From positions 115,760-179,759 of the forward strand of contig JNKP01000007.1 in NCBI GenBank assembly GCA_000702085.1: a DNA stretch of 64,000 nt, written 5' to 3'. Positions 18,753 through 27,159 of this stretch are shown in pieces (positions within the stretch are counted from its first letter, which is position 1; the number at the start of each line of letters is the position of its first letter). The translations under genes and the position numbers were made by a program. The notes under the pieces were generated by a model that made no database searches, had not been told where the DNA came from, and saw nothing but the letters and a program-made list of their open reading frames with translations. The stretch comes from Lachnospiraceae bacterium P6A3. GTDB taxonomy: Bacteria > Bacillota > Clostridia > Lachnospirales > Lachnospiraceae.

Positions 18753-19922
18753 ATGAAAAGAAAGAATATCTTGAATATAGTTGCAGCCGGAGCAATAGTC
18801 TCTCTCATGATAACGGGATGTACGGCTTCCCATACGGAAAGCAGTGTTTCTGACAGAGTGACGGATACGGTTGTATCTGCGGAGAATGAGATTGAAGAAG
18901 AATCCGTAGTCTCCGGATATGATGAAGTAATAGAACTAAGTGATGACAGTGGAACGGTCAGTATCACGGAAGGCGGAAGTTATTTATTGACCGGATCATC
19001 CGAAGATTGCACTGTCAGGATAGATGTGGGAGAAGATGAAAGCGTGACACTTATACTCTGTGATGCAAAGATCGTAAGTTCATCTTCTGCAGCGATATAT
19101 GCCCGGTCCGCAGGTGATGTAAATATCATTTTGGACGGTGAATCCGTTCTTATGAATGAAGAAGGTTTTAATGATCCCGAGGATGAAGAAATCGATGCAG
19201 TCATCTACTCTAAAACGGATGTGTCCATAAGCGGAGACGGTGAGCTTAAGATAACTTCGGGAGACGGAAAGGGAATCGCGGTAAATGACAGTCTTGATAT
19301 ATCGGGAGGATATATCGATATAGATGCTTCGGAAGACGGTATAAATGTAAATGAGGATTTTCTGATGACAGGAGGAACTCTTACGATCAAAGCGGGAGAT
19401 GACGGTATTCATGCGGATGCAATTCTTACGATTGAAGACGGTGATATCACGATAGGCGGAGCAGAAGGACTCGAAGCCACATGCGTTTTGATAAATGGCG
19501 GAAAGCTGGTGATAAATGCTACGGATGACGGAATAAACGCAGCATTAAAGACCGAAGATATGGATGTTAAGGTCGAGATAAACGGTGGCGATATCACGAT
19601 AGTTATGGGAGAAGGAGATACGGACGGAATAGATTCGAACGGAGATCTTATCATAAACGGTGGTATCATAGACATAACCGGTCAGTCCACATGTGATTAT
19701 GACGGGAAGGCTGAGTTGAACGGAGGAACCCTCATAATAAACGGAGAAGAAACAGATTCCATTCCCAATCAGTTTATGGGAGGAGGTTTCGGCTTGGAGG
19801 GCGGATTTGAAGAAGGTACAAGGCCTGAAGTAGGACCTGCCCCCGGAGAAGGCTTCGGCCACGGAGAAGGTTTTATGCCGGGAAACGGGCAGGCTCCCGG
19901 TGAGCACCCGGCAGGAAATTGA
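18753..19922 (+). CDS. Cthe_2159-like beta-helix lipoprotein (putative carbohydrate binding)
   Basis: A 389-residue surface lipoprotein. The signal peptide ends in the lipobox MITGC (Cys23). The body (about 60-335) consists of short repeats with Asp/Gly turns such as GDGKGIAVND, SEDGINVNED, GDDGIHADA and TDDGINA, the pattern of the Cthe_2159 family, a right-handed parallel beta-helix reported to bind calcium and polygalacturonate. The last 45 residues are Gly/Pro/Glu-rich and probably disordered. It is the third gene of the VTC-DUF4956 cluster; GGAAAGGAG precedes the start. Ligand and partner are not known for this operon type. Confidence 0.82.
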   Translation: MKRKNILNIVAAGAIVSLMITGCTASHTESSVSDRVTDTVVSAENEIEEESVVSGYDEVIELSDDSGTVSITEGGSYLLTGSSEDCTVRIDVGEDESVTLILCDAKIVSSSSAAIYARSAGDVNIILDGESVLMNEEGFNDPEDEEIDAVIYSKTDVSISGDGELKITSGDGKGIAVNDSLDISGGYIDIDASEDGINVNEDFLMTGGTLTIKAGDDGIHADAILTIEDGDITIGGAEGLEATCVLINGGKLVINATDDGINAALKTEDMDVKVEINGGDITIVMGEGDTDGIDSNGDLIINGGIIDITGQSTCDYDGKAELNGGTLIINGEETDSIPNQFMGGGFGLEGGFEEGTRPEVGPAPGEGFGHGEGFMPGNGQAPGEHPAGN

Positions 19923-19943
19923 TAGAGGGTATTATAAATATGC

Positions 19944-19972
19944 TTACCTGGAACTTCTTAATGTGAGATAAT
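19944..19972 (+). promoter_or_regulatory. Candidate extended -10 promoter giving a leaderless mRNA
   Basis: -35 TTACCT (19944-19949), 17-base spacer, extended -10 TGAGATAAT (19964-19972). The predicted start of transcription falls on or within a base or two of the ATG at 19979. Confidence 0.5.
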
Positions 19973-19978
19973 GACGTC

Positions 19979-20659
19979 ATGAGAATACTTTTAGCGGAAG
20001 ACGAAAAATCTATGTCCCGGGCATTAACTGCCATACTTAAAGGGAATAACTATTCGGTGGATGCGGTATATAACGGCTCCGATGCGCTCGACTATCTGAC
20101 GGCCGGTGATTACGATGCAGCCATCCTGGATGTTATGATGCCCGGAATGGACGGATTTGAAGTACTGAAAAGGGCAAGATCTTCGGGTGTTAAGATACCT
20201 GTCATGATGCTGACCGCAAAATCCCAGGTGGATGACAAAGTAGAGGGACTTGATCTCGGGGCTAACGATTATCTGACAAAGCCCTTTGACGGAAAGGAAC
20301 TTTTGGCAAGACTCAGGGCAATGACAAGAACACTTACGCCTGCCGGGGATAATTTGCTCAGATTCGGAAACATATCCCTTAACAGAGCAAACTTCGAATT
20401 ATCATCGCCGTCTGAAAGCGTCAGACTCTCGTCCAAAGAATATCAGATGATGGAATATCTGATGTCCAATCCGGGTATGCTGATCACTACGGAAAGATTC
20501 TTTGATAAGATCTGGGGACTGGATTTTGAAGGTGACACCAGTATTGTATGGACCAATCTGTCATACCTTAGGAAAAAACTGATCCGTATCGGGGCAAATG
20601 TACGGATCAAAGCAGTAAGAAATGCAGGATATAGTCTGGTGACCGATTCGGAGAATTAA
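19979..20659 (+). CDS. OmpR-family response regulator
   Basis: A 226-residue response regulator: receiver domain with the acidic pair near the N-terminus (LAEDEKS), phosphoacceptor Asp in AAILDVMMPGMDG (near 52), the conserved Thr/Ala-Lys in MLTAKSQ, then a winged-helix DNA-binding domain (about 125-225). The start MRILLAEDE is the family norm, yet no Shine-Dalgarno precedes it. It is probably partner of the kinase that starts 5 bases after its stop. It lies 56 bases after the beta-helix lipoprotein gene, so that cluster is a plausible target, but this is not shown. Confidence 0.93.
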   Translation: MRILLAEDEKSMSRALTAILKGNNYSVDAVYNGSDALDYLTAGDYDAAILDVMMPGMDGFEVLKRARSSGVKIPVMMLTAKSQVDDKVEGLDLGANDYLTKPFDGKELLARLRAMTRTLTPAGDNLLRFGNISLNRANFELSSPSESVRLSSKEYQMMEYLMSNPGMLITTERFFDKIWGLDFEGDTSIVWTNLSYLRKKLIRIGANVRIKAVRNAGYSLVTDSEN

Positions 20660-20663
20660 TCTT

Positions 20664-21923
20664 ATGATAAAAAAGCTTCGGATAAAATTTATCATGACCG
20701 CCTTTTTATCGGTTTTTGTCGTACTTATCGTCCTGGTGGGCGGTATCAACATAAGTAACTATGTTCACGTGATAAGAGATTCCGATAAGGTTCTTAAGAT
20801 ACTTGCGGATAACGGCGGAACATTTCCGGACAGGATGCTTCAGTCTCCTGCGGGTACGATCCCGGAAAAGCCGCCACGGATGATGCAAGGGGAGAGGATT
20901 GATTCTCCGGAACTTGCATTTGAAACCAGATTTTTTACAGCGAAGTATTCCGAAAGCGGAGAACTGGTAGAAGCGGATATCGATAAAATCTCAGCTGTTT
21001 CGGAGGATACCGCCGTTAGCCTTGCGGATAAGGTCTTATCGGGCGGACAAGTTTCGGGCTTTATCTATGATTACAGATACATGATATCCGATACTCCGGA
21101 AGGCGGCAGGCTTGTTATCTTTTGCGACAGAGGAGCGGCATTAGCAGGTTTCAGGGATTTCAGAAATACCAGTATTGTCATATCGCTTATCGGTCTTTTG
21201 ATCATCGGATGCATCATATATTTTATATCGGGGAAAGCTGTCAGACCAATCGAAGAAGCAGGAGAAAAGCAGAAGAGGTTCATATCCGATGCGGGACATG
21301 AGATCAAGACACCTCTTTCAATAATCAGAGCAGATGCGGATGTTTTAGGCATGGAGCTTGGCGATGACAATGAGTGGATCTCGGATATCGTAAAGCAGAC
21401 GGATAGACTGACACTTCTTACAAACGACCTGATATCTCTGTCCAAAATGGAAGAGGGTGCAGAGTGCCTTGATATGGAGGAGGTGGATATATCCGCTCTT
21501 GCCGAGGACGTGGCAGATTCTGTCAAAGCTCCTTCCATCACCCGCAGTATTACCTTTGTTTCGGATATCGAGGGCGGGGTCCGTATAACATGTGATAAGA
21601 AGAAGGTCTATGAACTTATGAACATTCTTCTCGATAATGCTCTCAAGTACTGTCCGAAAGGCGGAAGGGTTTCCTGGAGTCTTTCATCCAAGGGAAAAAA
21701 GGCCGTTATCAGGGTGACCAATGATCTTTCTGAGGCTATGGATAAGGAGACGGTAAGGCATCTTTTTGACAGGTTTTACAGGGCGGATTCTTCGAGAAAC
21801 TCAGAAAACGGCGGATTCGGGATAGGACTTTCCGTAGCCCGTGCAGTAGCGGAGGCACATAAAGGCAGGATAACGGCGTTTCTTACAGGTGATGATAAGA
21901 TCACTTTTACGGCGATCCTTTAG
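20664..21923 (+). CDS. Sensor histidine kinase
   Basis: Membrane histidine kinase (419 aa): helix at about 8-30, an extracytoplasmic sensor of about 135 residues without a domain I recognise, a second helix (about 170-190), then the kinase core. The H-box is FISDAGHEIKTPLS, the N-box LLDNALKYC, and the G-box FGIGLSVARAVAEAH; the protein ends soon after, as usual. It forms a two-component pair with the OmpR-type regulator upstream. The signal is unknown; the genes before it (VTC, DUF4956, beta-helix lipoprotein) suggest an envelope or nutrient cue. Confidence 0.93.
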   Translation: MIKKLRIKFIMTAFLSVFVVLIVLVGGINISNYVHVIRDSDKVLKILADNGGTFPDRMLQSPAGTIPEKPPRMMQGERIDSPELAFETRFFTAKYSESGELVEADIDKISAVSEDTAVSLADKVLSGGQVSGFIYDYRYMISDTPEGGRLVIFCDRGAALAGFRDFRNTSIVISLIGLLIIGCIIYFISGKAVRPIEEAGEKQKRFISDAGHEIKTPLSIIRADADVLGMELGDDNEWISDIVKQTDRLTLLTNDLISLSKMEEGAECLDMEEVDISALAEDVADSVKAPSITRSITFVSDIEGGVRITCDKKKVYELMNILLDNALKYCPKGGRVSWSLSSKGKKAVIRVTNDLSEAMDKETVRHLFDRFYRADSSRNSENGGFGIGLSVARAVAEAHKGRITAFLTGDDKITFTAIL

Positions 21924-21950
21924 GTTTTCCGGGTAAGTATGAATGGCATG

Positions 21951-21997
21951 AGCACCGCGGCGGTATTGTAATAAAGCCCGCCGGGTGCTATTATTTT
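21951..21997 (+). terminator. Probable terminator after the histidine kinase gene
   Basis: AGCACC-CGGCGG paired with CCGCCG-GGTGCT through a small bulge, followed by ATTATTTT. The T-tract is imperfect. Confidence 0.6.
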
Positions 21998-22055
21998 GAA
22001 TGGTGCGTTTAATTAATAACTGCATTTTTACATTAATTTAACAAGGAGACATATC

Positions 22056-22982
22056 ATGAGTAAGAATTTCGCTGATCTGCTTGCTAAGGTCAAGGGCCTC
22101 GACAAGCAAAAACTGGCAGTTGCCGTAGCACAGGACAAGCCCGTGCTTGAAGCTGTAAGAGAAGCACACAGAATGGGCATTATCGATGCCATTCTTGTAG
22201 GTGACGAGGATCAGATCCGTTCTATCGGAGCCGAGCTTGATATGAGACTTGATGAATATGAGATCGTTGATGTTAAGGATCCCATGGAAGCTGCTCTCAA
22301 GGCTGTAAGCTTCGTACATGAAGGAAAAGCCGACATGTACATGAAGGGACTCGTAGACACCAAGACCTTCCTTAAGAGCGTTCTTGATAAAGAAGTAGGA
22401 CTTCGTACCGGAAAGCCTCTTTCACACGTATGCGTATTCGAGCTTCCCGGAATCGACAGACTTCTTTTCCTTACCGACGTTGCATTCATGCCTTATCCCA
22501 CTCTTGAGGACAAGGTTGCCATTATCGATTACACCGTAGAAGTAGCTAATGCCTGCGGCGTTACCAATCCCAAGGTTGCACCTCTTGCAGCGGTTGAGGT
22601 TGTTAACCCCAAGATGCCCGTTACCGTTGAGGCAGACGAGCTTCGTAAGATGAACGAGGAAGGCAAGATCAAGGGCTGCATCGTAGACGGACCTCTTTCC
22701 CTCGACATTGCTCTTTATAAGGAAGCAGCAGAGGAAAAGAAAGCGACCGACCGTCCCTGTGCAGCATCGGCAGACATCCTTCTTTTCCACGACATCCACG
22801 CAGGAAACCTTGTTTACAAGTCAATCGTTCACATGGTACCCGGAGTTAAGAACGGAAATATCCTTACCGGAACCCAGGCTCCCGTTATTCTTACCTCCAG
22901 ATCCGACACCAAGGACGTTAAGGTTAACTCCATCGCATTGGCAGCAGTCGTTTCCGATCAGATGAAGAAAATGAATAAATAA
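22056..22982 (+). CDS. ptb: Phosphate butyryltransferase
   Basis: Converts butyryl-CoA and phosphate to butyryl phosphate, the first half of the kinase route to butyrate. The 308-residue protein has the phosphotransacylase fold with family blocks MKGLVDTKTFLKSVL, FLTDVAFMPYPTLEDK and the C-terminal PVILTSRSD. The butyrate kinase gene follows by 14 bases, which settles butyryl- over acetyl-transferase. The Shine-Dalgarno is AAGGAG. Codon use is strongly biased (few rare codons), as expected of a highly expressed catabolic gene. Confidence 0.95.
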   Translation: MSKNFADLLAKVKGLDKQKLAVAVAQDKPVLEAVREAHRMGIIDAILVGDEDQIRSIGAELDMRLDEYEIVDVKDPMEAALKAVSFVHEGKADMYMKGLVDTKTFLKSVLDKEVGLRTGKPLSHVCVFELPGIDRLLFLTDVAFMPYPTLEDKVAIIDYTVEVANACGVTNPKVAPLAAVEVVNPKMPVTVEADELRKMNEEGKIKGCIVDGPLSLDIALYKEAAEEKKATDRPCAASADILLFHDIHAGNLVYKSIVHMVPGVKNGNILTGTQAPVILTSRSDTKDVKVNSIALAAVVSDQMKKMNK

Positions 22983-22996
22983 TAAGGAGAACAGTT

Positions 22997-24067
22997 ATGG
23001 CACTTAAATCTCTTATCATCAATCCCGGTTCTACATCAACCAAGGTCGGTATCTTCGAGGATGAGACCTGTGTAATGGATGAGACTCTCCGTCACTCAAC
23101 CGAGGAGATCTCACAGTATGATTCCATCATCGCTCAAAAGGATTTCAGAAAGAACATCATTCTTGATTTCCTCAAGAATAGCAATATCGACGTTAACTCA
23201 TTTGATTTCATCGTAGGAAGAGGCGGACTTCTTAAGCCCATCCCCGGCGGAACCTATGAAGTAACCGATGCGGTTATCAAGGATCTTGAGATCGGTGTTC
23301 AGGGACAGCATGCATCCAACCTTGGCGGAATCCTTGCCCGTGAGATCGCAGATCAGATCGGCAAGAAGGCATTCATCGTAGATCCCGTTGTTGTAGACGA
23401 GCTCAGCGACGTTGCAAGAATCTCAGGTATGCCCGAGTGCCCCAGAACCTCAATTTTCCATCCTCTTAACCAGAAGGCAGTAGCACGCCGTTATGCAAAG
23501 TCCGTAGGAAAGAAGTACGAGGATCTCAGACTTGTCGTAGCTCACCTCGGAGGCGGAGTTTCCGTAGGAGCTCACGAGTACGGCAAGATCGTTGATGTAT
23601 ACAGCGCATTCGAAGGAGACGGCGCTCTTTCACCCGAAAGATGCGGCGGACTTCCTACCGGAAAGCTCATCAGACTTTGCTATTCAGGCAAGTATTCCGA
23701 GAAGGAAATGCTCAAGAAGGCTACCGGCCAGGGCGGATTCAATGCATATCTCGGAACCAACGATGCAAGAGAAGTAATGAAGAGAATGGACGAAGGCGAT
23801 GCTCAGGCTAAGCTTGTTATGGAAGCATTCATCTTCCAGGTTTGCAAGGACATCGGAGCAGAGTCAACCGTTCTTAAGGGAGATGTCGATCAGATCATCA
23901 TCACCGGCGGTATCGCTTATAATGAGAGAGTTACCAAGGCTATGATCGAGAGAGTAGGAAAGATCGCTCCCGTAACCGTATATCCCGGAGAGGATGAGCT
24001 TCTTGCTCTTGCTCAGGGCGGACTCAGAGTTATGAACGGCGAAGAGGAAGCTAAGGTTTACGCTTAA
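22997..24067 (+). CDS. buk: Butyrate kinase
   Basis: Transfers phosphate from butyryl phosphate to ADP, giving butyrate and ATP, the energy-yielding last step of butyrate fermentation. At 356 aa it matches the family. It has the acetokinase-fold landmarks: INPGSTSTKVGIF at the N-terminus, VAHLGGGVSVGAH near 183, FEGDGALSPERCGGLP near 210 and IITGGIAYNERV near 300. It is the second gene of the ptb-buk operon. A butyryl-CoA:acetate CoA-transferase elsewhere in the genome is not excluded. Confidence 0.96.
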   Translation: MALKSLIINPGSTSTKVGIFEDETCVMDETLRHSTEEISQYDSIIAQKDFRKNIILDFLKNSNIDVNSFDFIVGRGGLLKPIPGGTYEVTDAVIKDLEIGVQGQHASNLGGILAREIADQIGKKAFIVDPVVVDELSDVARISGMPECPRTSIFHPLNQKAVARRYAKSVGKKYEDLRLVVAHLGGGVSVGAHEYGKIVDVYSAFEGDGALSPERCGGLPTGKLIRLCYSGKYSEKEMLKKATGQGGFNAYLGTNDAREVMKRMDEGDAQAKLVMEAFIFQVCKDIGAESTVLKGDVDQIIITGGIAYNERVTKAMIERVGKIAPVTVYPGEDELLALAQGGLRVMNGEEEAKVYA

Positions 24068-24073
24068 ACGCAC

Positions 24074-24088
24074 CTTACAAAATGTAAG
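24074..24088. promoter_or_regulatory. Operator-like dyad O1 upstream of the CPBP operon
   Basis: CTTACA-AAA-TGTAAG, a perfect 6-bp dyad. A second imperfect copy (TTGACATTATGTAAA, 24095-24109, 10 of 15 identical) lies exactly 21 bp downstream and overlaps the -35 element. This is a typical layout for repression by a dimeric helix-turn-helix protein; the XRE regulator encoded in the operon is the obvious candidate. Confidence 0.55.
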
Positions 24089-24094
24089 ATATAC

Positions 24095-24123
24095 TTGACA
24101 TTATGTAAAAAGAGAATTACTAT
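24095..24123 (+). promoter_or_regulatory. Promoter of the CPBP protease operon
   Basis: -35 TTGACA (24095-24100), 17-base spacer, -10 TACTAT (24118-24123). The -35 lies inside operator-like copy O2, and the -10 lies inside the left arm of the buk terminator hairpin. Confidence 0.65.
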
Positions 24124-24154
24124 CCTTTTATAAGAGGGGTAGTAATTCTTTTTT
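24114..24154 (+). terminator. Rho-independent terminator after buk
   Basis: GAATTACTATCC paired with GGGTAGTAATTC, then a run of T. The hairpin overlaps the -10 and the start of the next transcription unit. Confidence 0.75.
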
Positions 24155-24168
24155 GTTTGGAGGAATTT

Positions 24169-25833
24169 ATGAAAAACAAGGTGCTTTATGTTCTGTTCTT
24201 GATACTGATCCTGCCTTTTTTTGTTCTTCTGACATTATCGCTTCGTGATAAAGGAAGTGAGGAATCGCTGCTTAATTCCTTCTATTCCTATGCGGTTGAA
24301 AAAACAGACGGGGTAATAGACCCGGATGGCGTGGATTTTTCATTTGTTTTAACGGGTGATGAAAAAGTGGTGCTGAATTACTCCTGGGATGTGAAAGATC
24401 CCGGTTATATAACCGGTTTTTCAATCACCGATTCCTCAGGCGATTCCGTATTTTGCACTTCGGGTTTTCAACTCAGTCAGGATGGTGCTTCTTTGAATCT
24501 GGAAAAAGGAGAATACTACGGCCGTATAGAGTTTTTCTGTGACGAGGATTCGTTCAGGGATTTCTGCGAATCTAATAATATGTTTGATTCCGATGAAGCG
24601 CTTGATGATTATATCGACATGATCGGTTTTGATACATTTGATGAAGAATCATTCTCAGTGTGTGAAATCTCAATCGAAATTACCGGATATACTTCGGCAT
24701 CTGCTCCGGCCCTGATGAAAGTCTTGGCTGTCATTCTGGGATTTCTGGAGTTGGGAATTCTTGTCCTTTTGCTTATCTTTGAAAAAACGGAGGATGACGG
24801 CATTAAGAACAGGATGAACAATATCGCTTTAAGATATGCGGTCTTCGCGCTTGCGGTTACACTTGTCCAGGTTGTTTTCGCGTATCTTATCAGATACATT
24901 TTTGCGGATGCTTCCGCTGAGATCAGATCGAATCTGTCATTTTTCCTGGTAATTCTGTCCGTTGATATCGTAGGTTTTCCTCTGATACTTTTGACCTGCA
25001 GGAAGATTCCGGTTAACAGGATTGAAAAAAGAAATATCGGATTCGGAATGTATCTTGTTTATGCTTTGATGACGTTGGGACTTATCTTTGTGGGAGCAAT
25101 CATCGGATATGTCATACATATGATCCTGGCGCCTTCCACCGACACTTCAAGCCTTGCGGATTTGATGTATAATTCAAGTCCGTTACCCAGAATACTTACC
25201 GTAGGTATCTTTGCCCCGGTTTTTGAGGAACTGATCTTCAGAAAAGTACTTATTGACCGTTTAAATAAATATGGTGCACTTATATCGGTTCTTGTTTCCG
25301 GACTGTTCTTCGGTTTGTTCCACGGTAATTTCCAACAGTTCTTTTTTGCCGCATTTGTCGGCTGTCTGTGGGCTGTATTGTATCTGAAGACTGGTAAGAT
25401 ACATCTGACCATCGGACTCCATATGATGATAAATATGGGAACCTCCGCAATCACACTCTTCCTTGTAACCCATACAATGGACGGTGCACTGCTTACGGGT
25501 GAGATCACCGATGATATGGTATTTCAGTTATTGACTGATCCTTACTTCATAGCACTTATGCTGTGGGTGATGTTCATCATGCTTGCGGGGGTTGCAGGCT
25601 TAGTCATCTTCATAGTATTTGCAAGCACCGGCAAACTTAAGGTAACGGGAAATGAAGCACCTGCCCCCGCTTACCCCTATGGCGTTCCCATGCAGCAGGC
25701 ACCTGAATTCACGCAAGCTCCCGTACCTGAAGCAAAACCTTCGGTAAATCCTGTTGCCGCTTTCTTCGGTGCGAAATATACATGGGCATTTATTCTGATC
25801 TGCGTCGGACTGTTCATTATGAGTTATATTTAA
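24169..25833 (+). CDS. CPBP (CAAX/Abi) family intramembrane protease with extracytoplasmic domain
   Basis: A 554-residue polytopic membrane protein. Residues 4-23 are a membrane anchor; 30-178 form a soluble, acidic extracytoplasmic domain; then about ten helices carry the CPBP motifs EELIFR (E353, E354, R358), FGLFHGN (H385) and HMMINM. These are the catalytic motifs of the Rce1-like glutamate intramembrane protease family, found in bacteriocin self-immunity and other roles. A Pro/Ala/Gln-rich cytoplasmic stretch precedes a last helix. The start is ATG 24169 behind GGAGG; an upstream TTG at 24157 would overlap that site. The extracytoplasmic domain resembles that of the next gene product. 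Confidence 0.85.
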   Translation: MKNKVLYVLFLILILPFFVLLTLSLRDKGSEESLLNSFYSYAVEKTDGVIDPDGVDFSFVLTGDEKVVLNYSWDVKDPGYITGFSITDSSGDSVFCTSGFQLSQDGASLNLEKGEYYGRIEFFCDEDSFRDFCESNNMFDSDEALDDYIDMIGFDTFDEESFSVCEISIEITGYTSASAPALMKVLAVILGFLELGILVLLLIFEKTEDDGIKNRMNNIALRYAVFALAVTLVQVVFAYLIRYIFADASAEIRSNLSFFLVILSVDIVGFPLILLTCRKIPVNRIEKRNIGFGMYLVYALMTLGLIFVGAIIGYVIHMILAPSTDTSSLADLMYNSSPLPRILTVGIFAPVFEELIFRKVLIDRLNKYGALISVLVSGLFFGLFHGNFQQFFFAAFVGCLWAVLYLKTGKIHLTIGLHMMINMGTSAITLFLVTHTMDGALLTGEITDDMVFQLLTDPYFIALMLWVMFIMLAGVAGLVIFIVFASTGKLKVTGNEAPAPAYPYGVPMQQAPEFTQAPVPEAKPSVNPVAAFFGAKYTWAFILICVGLFIMSYI

Positions 25834-25848
25834 TTACGGAGATTTGAA

Positions 25849-26955
25849 ATGAAAAAGAAATCCTTACTGAAACTTATTGCTTATATATTAATTATCGTCT
25901 TCATGGTGCTTGCTTTTGGATTCCTGTCTGTGGGCAGTGATGAAGCGAACGAAGGATATGTAAAATATAAGCAGACCGTCCGGGTAATTGACGGATCCGT
26001 TTCCGAACCGGAAAGCTTTACCCCCTTCTCGGTAAAAGCTGACGGTAATTACATCCTCAGGTTTTCTTTGCTTCCCGAAGGCGTATCAAAGGATGATGTC
26101 GGAAGCGTTGCTGTTGATGATCTTGGCTTTATTACGACTGTTCTTGTAACTGATTCTTCCGGGGCCGTCCGCTATTCGTCGGTACAGGGAGCGATATATC
26201 TTGATACCGTGGTTTACCTGGAAGAAGGCGATTATTATGCCGGATTCATTGTCCACACAGGCAGGGAAGAGTTTCTGGAATATGCTTCCGAAAACTTCCT
26301 CAGCAGAAAAGAAGCGGAGATGATCGCAGATGCATCTTCTTTTGACTCTTTTCCGGACAATACCGAGCAGGTAATGGAATATGAATTTTCTTATGAGTCC
26401 GAAGCTGATAATTCCCGAATTGTTGCCGGGATAGTTGCACTTATCCTGGGAATCGTTTTGATGCTTGTTCTTATCGTTCGTGAGATATTGATCATGTCGG
26501 GTGCGGATGTACATGATAAGTACGATGAAAGACAGAAGCTTGAACAGGGCAAAGGTTTCAAACTCGGCTTTTTTACCCTGCTTATTGAACTTGGAATTGT
26601 GATGTGTATCGACTGCAGCGGTCTGATTCCGAATTCATCGGCATATGTTTTTTACGGAGGTGCACTTTTTATCAGCATAACCGTTTATGCTGTATACTGC
26701 ATATGGCATGAAAGTTATTTTGCAATAAACAGAACCGGCAAAGGTACTATAATAATGCTGGCGGTAATCTGTTTGATGAATCTTCTGATCTGCATCGGTA
26801 ACGGATTATCGGGATTGATCATAATAAACGGCGTACCCACTTTCAGGATATTGAACGTATATTGCGTCATTGCATTTTTAATAGTTTTTATTGCCATGAT
26901 ATTGAAAAAAATATCAAACGGAATATCCGAATCATCCGAAGATGAGGAGGAATAA
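25849..26955 (+). CDS. Membrane protein with ectodomain related to that of its neighbour
   Basis: No named function. The 368-residue protein has an N-terminal helix (about 8-28), an extracytoplasmic domain (about 32-185), a helix at 190-212, a cytoplasmic loop with YDERQKLEQGKGFK (225-238), and about four more helices. The YDERQ loop is typical of DUF2178-like membrane proteins often encoded beside small XRE regulators. Its ectodomain aligns with that of the upstream protease: VTDSSG (100-105) with ITDSSG (86-91), and YLEEGDYYAGF (123-133) with NLEKGEYYGRI (110-120), followed by a similar acidic helix. It is 15 bases after the protease gene and 3 before the regulator. Confidence 0.75.
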   Translation: MKKKSLLKLIAYILIIVFMVLAFGFLSVGSDEANEGYVKYKQTVRVIDGSVSEPESFTPFSVKADGNYILRFSLLPEGVSKDDVGSVAVDDLGFITTVLVTDSSGAVRYSSVQGAIYLDTVVYLEEGDYYAGFIVHTGREEFLEYASENFLSRKEAEMIADASSFDSFPDNTEQVMEYEFSYESEADNSRIVAGIVALILGIVLMLVLIVREILIMSGADVHDKYDERQKLEQGKGFKLGFFTLLIELGIVMCIDCSGLIPNSSAYVFYGGALFISITVYAVYCIWHESYFAINRTGKGTIIMLAVICLMNLLICIGNGLSGLIIINGVPTFRILNVYCVIAFLIVFIAMILKKISNGISESSEDEEE

Positions 26956-26958
26956 AAG

Positions 26959-27153
26959 ATGAAAAATTTAAAGCTGAAAGCTGCGAGAGCGGCACTGGAT
27001 ATGTCACAGCAGGATCTTGCGGATAAAGTCGGCGTTTCCAGACAGACAATTAATGCCATAGAAAAAGGGGATTACAACCCTACGATAAATTTATGCCGCA
27101 GTATATGTAAAGTGCTTGGAAAAACTCTTGATGAACTGTTTTGGGAGGAGTGA
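26959..27153 (+). CDS. Small XRE-family (Cro/CI-type) regulator
   Basis: A 64-residue single-domain helix-turn-helix protein: RAALDMSQQDLADKVGVSRQ contains the turn, followed by TINAIEKGDYNPTINLC and the short dimerisation tail LGKTLDELFWEE. It belongs to the YozG-like group that sits beside membrane proteins and usually represses its own operon. The tandem dyads at 24074-24109 on the operon's promoter would fit a dimer of this kind. It is between the ectodomain protein and an acetyltransferase gene, with gaps of 3 and 6 bases. Confidence 0.92.
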   Translation: MKNLKLKAARAALDMSQQDLADKVGVSRQTINAIEKGDYNPTINLCRSICKVLGKTLDELFWEE

Positions 27154-27159
27154 TCTTTA

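Noticed and set aside
19972..19979. TGACGTCA palindrome over the response-regulator start
   Set aside because: An 8-bp palindrome is expected by chance in a window of this size, and no second copy lies near it.
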